A DNA stretch of 64,000 nucleotides, taken from JBPOFM01 sp051252455 (GTDB lineage: Bacteria; Bacteroidota; Bacteroidia; Flavobacteriales; Flavobacteriaceae). This document shows positions 17,308-25,077 of the stretch, in pieces (positions within the stretch are counted from its first letter, which is position 1; the number at the start of each line of letters is the position of its first letter). Under the pieces are notes generated by a model. It was given only the letters and a program-made list of their open reading frames with translations, was not told the origin of the DNA and did not search any database. Made by a program: the position numbers and the translations under genes. The DNA lies in assembly GCA_051252455.1 (NCBI GenBank), contig JBPOFM010000008.1, positions 124,001 through 188,000 on the forward strand, written 5' to 3'.

Positions 17308-18177
17308 ATGAAATACGAAGGACATCAAAAAAAATGGAAAGCACGGCTTCATGAAATTATCTATGAAGCAGATACTCCTGAAGGTAAGTTATTTGACGTC
17401 ATATTATTGATTGCCATCATTGCCAGTATTGCATTGGTAATGTTGGAAAGTATTCGAGGTTTTGATTTAAAGTATCACAATTTTCTAAACATATCGGAAT
17501 GGATTATTACCATTCTTTTTACGATTGAATACATCGCTCGAATCATCACTGTAAAACGCCCTTGGAAATATATTTTTAGCTTTTACGGCGTGGTAGATTT
17601 ATTATCTACAATTCCAAAATATCTATCCATCATTTTCGTAGGAACACATGCTCTGGTAGCTTTGAGAGCACTACGATTATTACGGATTTTTAGAATTCTT
17701 AAATTGGCTAGGTATCTAGGTGCGTCTAATATGTTGGCAAGTGCCCTGAAAGCAAGTCGTGCAAAAATAATGGTGTTTCTCTTTGCCGTACTTATACTAT
17801 GCATCATTTTTGGCACACTTATGTACCTTGTTGAGGGTGAGGCCAGTGGTTTTAGCAGCATTCCTGTTAGCGTGTATTGGTGTATTGTGACGCTTACCAC
17901 AGTTGGATTTGGAGACATTGCTCCAGTAACTCCGTTTGGACAGTTTTTAGCCGCAATAATCATGATTGTTGGTTATGGAATTATCGCTGTTCCCACCGGT
18001 ATTGTTTCTGCCGAATATTCAGCACAAGGAAAGTCAACAAGTAAAGAACCTGGCAAACCTACACGTCCTGAAGTTCATTTGAACTCACAAGCCTGTCCAA
18101 GCTGTTCTGCCGGAAGACATAAAGACAACGCAAAATATTGTTATAAATGCGGACATTTTTTAGAAGATCATTCATAG
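17308..18177 (+). CDS. Voltage-gated potassium channel-like ion transporter with C-terminal zinc ribbon
   Basis: At 289 residues it has six membrane segments. S4 is rich in arginines (ALRALRLLRIFRILKLAR, Arg120/123/126/129) and the pore signature TTVGFGD at 197-203 is that of a K+ channel. After S6 the tail carries CPSC...CYKC (Cys263, 266, 278, 281), a probable zinc ribbon that could sense metal or redox state or aid assembly. The zinc ribbon is unusual for short bacterial Kv channels. Its start is 27 nt after the DUF3857 gene and miaA follows 15 nt later, so it may belong to a longer transcript. Confidence 0.9.
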   Translation: MKYEGHQKKWKARLHEIIYEADTPEGKLFDVILLIAIIASIALVMLESIRGFDLKYHNFLNISEWIITILFTIEYIARIITVKRPWKYIFSFYGVVDLLSTIPKYLSIIFVGTHALVALRALRLLRIFRILKLARYLGASNMLASALKASRAKIMVFLFAVLILCIIFGTLMYLVEGEASGFSSIPVSVYWCIVTLTTVGFGDIAPVTPFGQFLAAIIMIVGYGIIAVPTGIVSAEYSAQGKSTSKEPGKPTRPEVHLNSQACPSCSAGRHKDNAKYCYKCGHFLEDHS

Positions 18178-18192
18178 TCTAAAACCAGAACT

Positions 18193-19113
18193 ATGATTCA
18201 AAAACGCCTGATTAGCATCGTTGGACCAACAGCCATTGGGAAAACAGCTTTGAGCATTCACCTTGCCAATCACTATCATACCGAAATCATTTCGGCAGAC
18301 TCAAGGCAATTTTTTAGAGAAATGTCTATCGGTACTGCCGCTCCTACTCCAACCGAATTAGGAGCTGCTAAACATCATTTCGTACATCACAAATCAGTTG
18401 AAGATTCTTATAATGTTGGCGCTTTTGAGAAAGACGCCATCAATCAACTTAATGATCTATTTGCTTCAAATAACATAGTAGTTATGGTTGGTGGTTCTGG
18501 TCTTTACGTAGATGCTGTGGTTAAAGGCTTGGACGAATTTCCTGAAATTGATTCTAGCATACGCGACTCTTTAAACCATCAACTTGAGTCTGAAGGTATC
18601 TATCAGCTTCAAGAACAATTAAAAAAATTAGATTTCGAGACCTATCAAAAAATTGCCATTGATAATCCACATCGGGTCATTCGCGCTTTGGAGGTTTGTA
18701 TTGGTTCTGGCAAACCCTATTCTTCCTATTTAAATAAGAATAAGGATCGTCGCAATTTTAAAACCACGACCATAGGTTTAAGAGCCGATAGAAATATTAT
18801 TTATGATAGAATCAATAATCGTGTGGATCAGATGATAACTGACGGATTGCTAGATGAAGTAAAAAGCCTTATGCCAAAAAAGCATTTAAATGCACTAAAT
18901 ACAGTTGGTTATAAGGAATTGTTCAATCATCTTCATGGTGATTGGACATTAGAGTTTGCGATTTCCGAAATAAAGAAAAACTCACGCCGGTTTGCAAAAC
19001 GACAATTGACATGGTTTAAGAAAAATGAAGATATTATTTGGTTTGACTATGACGCCAAAGTTCAAACAATCATAAAAAAGATTGAAAATGAAACAAAGGA
19101 AAGTCCTCAATAA
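18193..19113 (+). CDS. miaA: tRNA dimethylallyltransferase
   Basis: This 306-residue enzyme transfers dimethylallyl to N6 of A37 in tRNAs reading UNN codons. Landmarks are the P-loop GPTAIGKT at 11-18, SADSRQFFREMSIGTAAPT, VVMVGGSGLYVDAV, PHRVIRALEV, and the C-terminal ALNTVGYKELF and SRRFAKRQLTWFKK. Length is normal. It follows the ion channel gene closely on the same strand, and a cold-shock gene with its own promoter comes next. Confidence 0.97.
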   Translation: MIQKRLISIVGPTAIGKTALSIHLANHYHTEIISADSRQFFREMSIGTAAPTPTELGAAKHHFVHHKSVEDSYNVGAFEKDAINQLNDLFASNNIVVMVGGSGLYVDAVVKGLDEFPEIDSSIRDSLNHQLESEGIYQLQEQLKKLDFETYQKIAIDNPHRVIRALEVCIGSGKPYSSYLNKNKDRRNFKTTTIGLRADRNIIYDRINNRVDQMITDGLLDEVKSLMPKKHLNALNTVGYKELFNHLHGDWTLEFAISEIKKNSRRFAKRQLTWFKKNEDIIWFDYDAKVQTIIKKIENETKESPQ

Positions 19114-19177
19114 AAATTCTAAACACTTCACTTCGAAAAAAACTTTCAATTAGACCTCAAATCCAATTAATTAACAC

Positions 19178-19185
19178 TACATTTG
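19178..19185 (+). promoter_or_regulatory. -7 promoter element of the cold-shock gene
   Basis: TACATTTG fits TAnnTTTG and leaves a 27-nt leader before the ATG at 19213. It lies just before a longer in-frame start at 19183, so it supports the shorter protein. Confidence 0.6.
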
Positions 19186-19212
19186 CAACTAATTAATTTT
19201 TTAATATTTATT

Positions 19213-19404
19213 ATGAATAAAGGTACAGTAAAATTCTTCAATGATGCTAAAGGTTTTGGTTTCATTACTGAAGAAGGAAACAACAAAGAACATTTCGTTC
19301 ACATTTCTGGTTTAATCGATGAGGTTCGTGAAGGTGATGAAGTAGAATTCGAATTGACAGAAGGAAAAAAAGGATTGAACGCGGTAAACGTAAAAGTTAT
19401 CTAA
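19213..19404 (+). CDS. Cold-shock domain protein
   Basis: This 63-residue OB-fold RNA chaperone begins MNKGTVKFFNDAKGFGFI and contains both RNA-binding motifs, RNP1 KGFGFITEE and RNP2 HFVHIS. The start at 19213 is chosen over one 30 nt upstream because it gives the canonical CspA N-terminus and lies downstream of the promoter box. It binds single-stranded nucleic acid and helps translation in cold or stress. An efficient terminator follows. Confidence 0.96.
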   Translation: MNKGTVKFFNDAKGFGFITEEGNNKEHFVHISGLIDEVREGDEVEFELTEGKKGLNAVNVKVI

Positions 19405-19433
19405 TACTTACGCTTAAACTTTTTAACAACACA

Positions 19434-19464
19434 GAAAGCCTATCATTATGATAGGCTTTTTTTA
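19434..19464 (+). terminator. Terminator of the cold-shock gene
   Basis: Stem AAGCCTATCA/TGATAGGCTT with a TTA loop, followed by a T-run. Confidence 0.9.
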
Positions 19465-19499
19465 TTATCTTTAGATTAGACAAAACTTAGATAAAGCAA

Positions 19500-20029
19500 A
19501 TGTTATACTCTAATGTTGTTAAAAATAGCAGGATCTACTTTACCTTAATCATATTAAGTTCGTTAAATTTAACATGCCAAAACTATTTCAATAAGCCTAA
19601 AGAGACAGCACAAGAGAATGTAGTCAATCAGGACAGTTTGTTGTTTTTGTCTACCATGCAAAATCATTTAGATGCGGTATCAAACAAAGATTTAGAAACT
19701 TTAAAAACCACGCTATCACCCAATGGTGAAATGCAATTAATACTGCCAGGAGAAGAAATCATACATACTTCTGCTAAATTTTTAGAATTTCACGAAGAAT
19801 GGTTTAAGGAGACTACTTGGACCTTTGAAACAAAAATTCTGAATACAGCTATAGGTCAAGATTTTGGAATGGCCATCACTGAAATAGTTTACCGAGAACC
19901 ATATAGAGAAGGTATGCCCTATTTTAATCGAATGATCTGAGCTATGATTTGAAAAAAGTGGATGGAAAATGGTTCATCATAAAAGATCATGCATCTTCCA
20001 TAGAAAAATCAACAGACACGAATCAATAA
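19500..20029 (+). pseudogene. SnoaL/DUF4440-like lipoprotein gene interrupted by a frameshift
   Basis: The open frame from 19500 gives 146 residues with a lipobox-like LTCQ near residue 26 and an NTF2/SnoaL fold (QNHLDAVSNKDLETLKTTLS, FLEFHEEWFKETTWTFE). It stops at TGA 19938-19940. From 19937 the other frame continues in register with the family: LSYDLKKVDGKWFIIKDHAS, ending at TAA 20027-20029. That tail is the expected last two strands of a DUF4440 domain, so one base has been lost at about 19937. Either the gene is broken or the assembly has a one-base error. Function of such lipoproteins is unknown. Confidence 0.75.
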
Positions 20030-20033
20030 ATAA

Positions 20034-20062
20034 AAAAAGCCTAGTTTAATAACTAGGCTTCT
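20034..20062. terminator. Bidirectional terminator between the SnoaL-like gene and the response regulator
   Basis: Stem AAGCCTAGTT/AACTAGGCTT with loop TAAT, and a run of A on the left that serves as the T-run for leftward transcription. Confidence 0.8.
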
Positions 20063-20075
20063 CATTTAAATTTAT

Positions 20076-20786
20076 TTAAGCTTTTTGATTGACAACCAAT
20101 CTAAAACCTTCACCGTGAATATTCAAAATCTCGACATTTTCATCAAGCTTTAAATACTTACGCAACTTGGCTATATAGACATCCATACTTCTTGAGGTGA
20201 AATAATTGTCATCTCTCCATATTTTTGTCAAGGCCAACTCTCGCGGCATCAAATCATTTTCGTGCAATGCCAACAACCGTAACAATTCGTTCTCTTTTGG
20301 AGATAATTTCACAGGTTCTGTGTCTTTATATTGTAAGAATCTTAATTTTGAATTAAGATCAAACCCTCCAATTTTAAATTCAAACTGTTTGCTGTCTGCA
20401 ACTGCATCGGTCGCTTTACGTTGCATGATTGCTTTGATTTTCATTAAAAGCACTTCACTATCGAACGGTTTGTTCAAATAATCGTCAGCTCCAACTTTGT
20501 ACCCTTTAAGCACATCTTCTTTCATCGCTTTTGCGGTTAAGAATATGATAGGCACATCGGCATTTTTTTCTCTAATTTCTTTAGCAAGGGTAAACCCGTC
20601 TTTATATGGCATCATGACATCTAAAATACAAAGGTCATAATCGTCTTTTTTAAATTTTTCAAAACCTTCCATACCATTCTTTGCATGCACGACATCGTAA
20701 TCGTTCATTGCCAAATAGTCTTTCAATACAGTTCCAAAATTTGGATCGTCTTCAACTAATAGAATTTTTTTATTTTGTTCTTCCAT
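20076..20786 (-). CDS. OmpR-family response regulator (RprY-like)
   Basis: The 236-residue protein has a receiver domain with acidic pocket Asp13/Asp14, phosphoacceptor Asp56 (LCILDVMMPYKDG), Thr84 and Lys106 (NKPF). A C-terminal winged helix follows (LSPKENELLRLLALHENDL, RSMDVYIAKLRKYL). The sequence closely resembles RprY of Bacteroides. It starts 2 nt after the stop of the sensor kinase gene, forming a standard two-component operon. It is expected to bind DNA as a phosphorylated dimer; target genes are unknown. Confidence 0.95.
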   Translation of the reverse strand: MEEQNKKILLVEDDPNFGTVLKDYLAMNDYDVVHAKNGMEGFEKFKKDDYDLCILDVMMPYKDGFTLAKEIREKNADVPIIFLTAKAMKEDVLKGYKVGADDYLNKPFDSEVLLMKIKAIMQRKATDAVADSKQFEFKIGGFDLNSKLRFLQYKDTEPVKLSPKENELLRLLALHENDLMPRELALTKIWRDDNYFTSRSMDVYIAKLRKYLKLDENVEILNIHGEGFRLVVNQKA

Positions 20787-20788
20787 AA

Positions 20789-22360
20789 TTATGATATTAA
20801 CGGTAGCTTAATTGTAAAGGTACTACCTTTTCCTTTTTCACTTTCAACTGATATATGTCCTTGGTGGTCTTCGACCATACGCTTTACGTATGCCAGTCCC
20901 AACCCATGACCTTTTATATTATGTACATTTCCGGAATGTTCTCTATAAAACTTTTCAAACACCTTTTTTTGTACTTGTTTTGACATTCCATTCCCTTGGT
21001 CTGAAATCCTCACTAAGATATTGGTGCCAACATTTTCGGTGTACACATCAATTTTAGGTGCATCATCTGAATATTTTATGGCATTGTCCAAAATATTTAC
21101 AATCACATTTGTAAAATGTGTTTCGTTCGCTAAAACAGATGTCTGTTCGGCATCTAAATGTGTATGTATATATCCTTGTCGATCTTCTACAATCAATTCG
21201 ACATGTGTCATTGCATCTTCAATCAATTCATGCAACTCAACTCTATCCTTACTAATGTTGAGTTCGTTTTTCTCTAATTTCGAGATCCTCAATACATTTT
21301 CAACTTGTGCATGCATCCTCTTGTTTTCATCCTTGATCATATTTAGGTATCGCATCACCTTCTCTTGGTCATTGATAATCTTCGGATTCTTTATCGAATC
21401 TAAAGCCAAATTGATGGTGGCAATTGGCGTTTTAAATTCGTGTGTCATATTATTGATAAAATCAGTCTTAATCTGCGATATTTGTCGTTGTTGAATCAAT
21501 TGATATATTGCACTTCCAAATGCAAAGATGATGATTAGGGTAAACACAATGGACAATAAAGTCATTCCTAATATATTACGGAATAAATATTTGTTCCGTT
21601 CCGGAAAATTGACATACAACTTGTAGGTGCTTTCATTATTATTATCCAAAAATAATGGCACTCCGTAGGTTGAACCCTCAATCAATTCAAAATTGCTCGA
21701 TTGTATCTTTGTGGCTAAATCCTTATCATAGATTGCAAATTCAAAATCAGTATCGATACCATCATCATGTAATTGATTTTTAAGCATTTCTCTCACTCTA
21801 TCTCCAGAAACCCTTTTATATATGGGATAATTCTTAAACAGATCACGATACGCTAGTTCAAATTGCTTTTTTTCAACTTCCTTCAACTTACTAAATTCAT
21901 AAAACTTCTTTTCGGAAGTAATATTTAAATTGCCTTCAATTTGATTTTTATCATAAATAGTAGTTTCTCGCTGGCTTGAAATACGGCTTACATTAACACT
22001 GTCTAACCCGATATCTAGGAACAAAGATGGTACTTTATAGCTTTCCTCAAGAATTCCGTTTCTATAAACAATGGTCTGTTTTAAGGAATCATTTTCGGTT
22101 TCTACCCTTAATTCTCTGAAACCCGTGGAATCTGCAATCGCACCACTTGCTATCAATTGATACATCTTTTCAGAGTAGTCTTTAAACTCCTTATCCTCAA
22201 TAGCATCGGAGACAAAACTCAAAGAACGTTTGGCGTTGAGTGTAAATTGGTATTTTTCGTTCTCTAAACTCTTGTTGATGAAATATACCTGAACAAAAAT
22301 GATACCGATGAGTGATAGACTCATCAATACAATCAACATAATGAAAAGCTTTCTCCCCAT
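20789..22360 (-). CDS. Membrane sensor histidine kinase (RprX-like)
   Basis: The 523-residue protein has TM1 at about 5-28, a periplasmic sensor of roughly 230 residues and TM2 at about 262-288. Next comes a dimerisation/phosphoacceptor domain with His307 (NNMTHEFKTPIATINLAL) and an HATPase domain with an N box (NVIVNILDNAIKYS) and G boxes (ISDQGNGM, GHGLGLAYVKRM). No HAMP domain is evident. It is the first gene of the pair with the response regulator. A -7 box lies only 4 nt upstream of the ATG, so the mRNA may be leaderless. Confidence 0.95.
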   Translation of the reverse strand: MGRKLFIMLIVLMSLSLIGIIFVQVYFINKSLENEKYQFTLNAKRSLSFVSDAIEDKEFKDYSEKMYQLIASGAIADSTGFRELRVETENDSLKQTIVYRNGILEESYKVPSLFLDIGLDSVNVSRISSQRETTIYDKNQIEGNLNITSEKKFYEFSKLKEVEKKQFELAYRDLFKNYPIYKRVSGDRVREMLKNQLHDDGIDTDFEFAIYDKDLATKIQSSNFELIEGSTYGVPLFLDNNNESTYKLYVNFPERNKYLFRNILGMTLLSIVFTLIIIFAFGSAIYQLIQQRQISQIKTDFINNMTHEFKTPIATINLALDSIKNPKIINDQEKVMRYLNMIKDENKRMHAQVENVLRISKLEKNELNISKDRVELHELIEDAMTHVELIVEDRQGYIHTHLDAEQTSVLANETHFTNVIVNILDNAIKYSDDAPKIDVYTENVGTNILVRISDQGNGMSKQVQKKVFEKFYREHSGNVHNIKGHGLGLAYVKRMVEDHQGHISVESEKGKGSTFTIKLPLIS

Positions 22361-22364
22361 TGTT

Positions 22365-22372
22365 CAAATTTA
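22365..22372 (-). promoter_or_regulatory. -7 element abutting the histidine kinase start
   Basis: Leftward TAAATTTG (TAnnTTTG) ends 4 nt before the ATG at 22360. Transcription would start at or next to the start codon. Confidence 0.4.
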
Positions 22373-22423
22373 ACATTTTAACATTTACGAATTATGGTCT
22401 TTAACCTTACATTAACAAAAATG

Positions 22424-23023
22424 TTAAAATTTAGGTTTTATCTCGATTTGAAGTAGTTTTTCGTGTGTTTGTATCACTTGAGTTTTGGTGTGTTCCAATT
22501 GACTGTTAACAATCACAAAATCAGATTTTTTGACCTTTTCTTCATCAGACATTTGATTATTTATAATGGCCATTATTTTCTTTTTAGAGGTGTCATCCCT
22601 TTTTAATAAACGGGCAATTCGGTCTTCCAGTGAAGCTGTTACTGTGATGATATAATCATATTCAGACTCTTTTTGCTCCTCAAAAATAATCGCAGCTTCT
22701 TTGATGACATATGCTGTAGTTTGATTTTTCAACCATCGTTTAAAATCCCGACCGACTTCAGGATGTACAATAGCGTTCATCTGCTTCAAAAGTGAGGCGT
22801 CATTAAAGATTTTTGAAGCGACAAAAGGTCTATTTAACTGACCGGTTTCGTAGGCCTCCTCACCGAATAAAGCAATCAATTGTCGTTTAATAATTTCTGA
22901 AGTATTCATCAAACGCTTGGCCTCCACATCAGCTATATATATAGGGATTCCTATCGCATCAAATAGTTTTGCGACGGTTGTTTTACCACTTCCTATACCG
23001 CCTGTGAGTCCTACTACAATCAT
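22424..23023 (-). CDS. coaE: Dephospho-CoA kinase
   Basis: This 199-residue P-loop kinase performs the last step of coenzyme A synthesis, phosphorylating the ribose 3'-OH. P-loop GGIGSGKTT is at 8-16, then the substrate-binding YIADVEAKRLM and NAIVHPEVGRDF, and the lid region LEDRIARLLKRDD. The ATG overlaps the stop of the YbbR-like gene by four bases. The window also holds coaBC at 31.7 kb, so two CoA pathway steps are encoded nearby but in separate operons. Confidence 0.96.
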   Translation of the reverse strand: MIVVGLTGGIGSGKTTVAKLFDAIGIPIYIADVEAKRLMNTSEIIKRQLIALFGEEAYETGQLNRPFVASKIFNDASLLKQMNAIVHPEVGRDFKRWLKNQTTAYVIKEAAIIFEEQKESEYDYIITVTASLEDRIARLLKRDDTSKKKIMAIINNQMSDEEKVKKSDFVIVNSQLEHTKTQVIQTHEKLLQIEIKPKF

Positions 23024-23988
23024 TCTATTATGATAAATTCGACCTTGCCTTGTTTTATTTTAGTGCTTTTGACCAAATCAGGTTTACTTACCAATTGAGG
23101 GATAAAAAATGTATTCTCTTGTCCATTGGTCTCCTCATAGTCACAAACGATCTCAAAATCCAATGCCTTGATTTTTTTATAATTCTCTAGACTTACATAA
23201 TATGCCACCTGTACGGTTTTTGGAAAATAATTAATTTTTACATCCGAGGGTAAATTAATTATATTCACAGGAACTTCAAATGTGCCTTCTGTAAATTTCT
23301 CCACTTTTCCGGATACCTTTATATTTGAACGACTCAATTTGACGTTTTCGAATGATTTGTTTAATACCAATTTTACATCTTTGTTGATTGACGAATTGAC
23401 ATCCATAATCTTCAATTGCTCTGTTTTGATTCTCGAAATTTTTTCGATAGCATTTTTTGGACCGATAACTTTTACCGAGTCTGGCACCATCATTAATCTA
23501 TCTTGAATATCATAGCCTGGTTCATAGCTGATTTCAGTCTCCAAAATTATAGGAACGGTTTTAACCATCATTATTTCGAAAGGAAAGGTAAGAGAATCTG
23601 GCTCTATGGATAATATTTCAATCTTTGATCCAAGTTCAGAACTGATATCTGAGAGTCCTTTTTTTGTTTCCCATACATACATGTCTCCTGACTTTTTTAC
23701 GTCCTTTTTAAAATTTACTGTAAGTGTATGTTGGAAAAAATTATGTGCAATTAAATTAAAACCAAATGCTTTCACCTTGACATTCATAATAGAATCATGT
23801 TTGGCTAGAATGCTATATTGTTCAGGAACATTTTCATATTTGACACGAAATGAGATGATTTCTGTGTAACTTTTTGAAAGTTTTGCAATCATCAAAAACA
23901 TAAAAGAAAGTAACAGAAAAAATAAAAAAACGTTCAATTTCTTGCTCTTAATGGATTTGAAAAATTTTGATTTGAGCTTATTTACCAT
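23020..23988 (-). CDS. YbbR-like domain protein (CdaR-like)
   Basis: The 322-residue protein has one N-terminal membrane segment (about 18-38, LNVFLFFLLLSFMFLMIAK) followed by repeated YbbR domains of about 80 residues: VKVKAFGFNLIAH, TFPFEIMMVKTVPI, SVKVIGPKNAIEKI. In Firmicutes YbbR/CdaR regulates a diadenylate cyclase, but no cyclase gene is adjacent here. It overlaps coaE (4 nt) and the upstream glycosyltransferase (11 nt), so all three are one transcript. Probably anchored in the inner membrane facing the periplasm. Confidence 0.82.
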   Translation of the reverse strand: MVNKLKSKFFKSIKSKKLNVFLFFLLLSFMFLMIAKLSKSYTEIISFRVKYENVPEQYSILAKHDSIMNVKVKAFGFNLIAHNFFQHTLTVNFKKDVKKSGDMYVWETKKGLSDISSELGSKIEILSIEPDSLTFPFEIMMVKTVPIILETEISYEPGYDIQDRLMMVPDSVKVIGPKNAIEKISRIKTEQLKIMDVNSSINKDVKLVLNKSFENVKLSRSNIKVSGKVEKFTEGTFEVPVNIINLPSDVKINYFPKTVQVAYYVSLENYKKIKALDFEIVCDYEETNGQENTFFIPQLVSKPDLVKSTKIKQGKVEFIIIE

Positions 23989-24991
23989 GATTAAAAAATA
24001 GATTTGGAAATTGCTGTTCAGGTGGCTTGTTGGACCAATTGAGTTTCAAAGTGGACTTTAGAAAACCGTAACCATAACCCAAAAATTGAATAAAAATTGC
24101 CAGCAGTGACTGTAAAGCAACTATTCCATTTTTTGTGGTCACTATTGCAACTAAAAAAGCCATTAAAAAATAGAGGACATATAGGTTAAAGGCCCAATTG
24201 ATCTGAAACACTAACAATATGATAGAAACAAAAAAGCCAATACTAAATGAGGTTGGTAGCCAATAAATAAGCCGGTTAGTCTCTGGATGCCATTTGTTTA
24301 AAATAGGTCTTACCATTCCAAATTTGTAAACCTGTTGATAAAATTTTGACCATGAGACACGACGCTTGTGATACACGAAAGCTTCACTAAACAAGTCCGT
24401 TTCATACCCTAATTTCTTCAGTCTAATAGCCAAATCCGGATCTTCTCCTGGATGAATAGTTCCAAATCCTTTTGATGCTTCAAACGCAGTTTTGGAAATC
24501 CCCATATTAAAACTCCTTGGTTGAAAGTCTTTCTGATTTTTTTTGCCCCCTCGAATCCCTCCGGTAGTTATGAATGAAGTCATCGCAAAATTAATAGATT
24601 TCTGTAAGTTGGAGAAAGAATCATGGGCCGCATCTGGTCCTCCATAGCAGTCCACGTAATTCGCCGATAACTTTTGTTGAACAATTACTAAATAATTTTC
24701 AGGCAACAAACAATCAGAATCAAGAATAATAAAATAGTTGCCTTTTGCACGCTGCATTCCATAATTTCTAGAATCACCTGGTCCAGAATTGGACTTAAAA
24801 TAGTATGAGATGTTAAGCTTGGAAAGATACGTTTCAACAATCGATTTGCAATCTATAGATGAACCATCCTCTATGATGATAATTTCAAATGCTAAACCAC
24901 CATTAAGATTGGCAAAACTTTCTAAAAGTTCTTTAATTTCTTCTGGCCTATTAAAAACAGGGATAATAAATGAAAAGTGCAATGGCTCCAT
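23978..24991 (-). CDS. Family 2 glycosyltransferase with C-terminal membrane segments
   Basis: The GT-A fold occupies residues 1-230: FSFIIPVFNRPEEIKELLESF, IIIEDGSS, the DSD metal site (FIILDSDCLLPE), and a GEDPDLAIRLKKLGYE acceptor-site motif. Two hydrophobic segments follow at about 250-300. Such enzymes transfer a sugar from a nucleotide donor during envelope polysaccharide synthesis; donor and acceptor are unknown. It is the first gene of a GT2-YbbR-coaE operon. The -7 box at 24998-25005 is 6 nt from the ATG, which suggests a leaderless message. Confidence 0.9.
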   Translation of the reverse strand: MEPLHFSFIIPVFNRPEEIKELLESFANLNGGLAFEIIIIEDGSSIDCKSIVETYLSKLNISYYFKSNSGPGDSRNYGMQRAKGNYFIILDSDCLLPENYLVIVQQKLSANYVDCYGGPDAAHDSFSNLQKSINFAMTSFITTGGIRGGKKNQKDFQPRSFNMGISKTAFEASKGFGTIHPGEDPDLAIRLKKLGYETDLFSEAFVYHKRRVSWSKFYQQVYKFGMVRPILNKWHPETNRLIYWLPTSFSIGFFVSIILLVFQINWAFNLYVLYFLMAFLVAIVTTKNGIVALQSLLAIFIQFLGYGYGFLKSTLKLNWSNKPPEQQFPNLFFNHGK

Positions 24992-24997
24992 ACCTCA

Positions 24998-25005
24998 CAA
25001 AGGTA
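24998..25005 (-). promoter_or_regulatory. -7 element abutting the glycosyltransferase start
   Basis: Leftward TACCTTTG fits TAnnTTTG and ends 6 nt before the ATG at 24991. Confidence 0.45.
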
Positions 25006-25020
25006 ATTAAAGGAAAATAC

Positions 25021-25060
25021 AAAAGCCACCTAATCGAAAATTTCGAAAGGTGGCTTTTTT
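25021..25060 (-). terminator. Terminator downstream of the large T9SS gene
   Basis: An 11-bp stem (AAAAGCCACCT/AGGTGGCTTTT) encloses a short inner TTCGAAA/TTTCGAA-like repeat. It lies 18 nt past the stop at 25078 and could act in both directions. Confidence 0.85.
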
Positions 25061-25077
25061 ATTATTGTATTCTTAAA

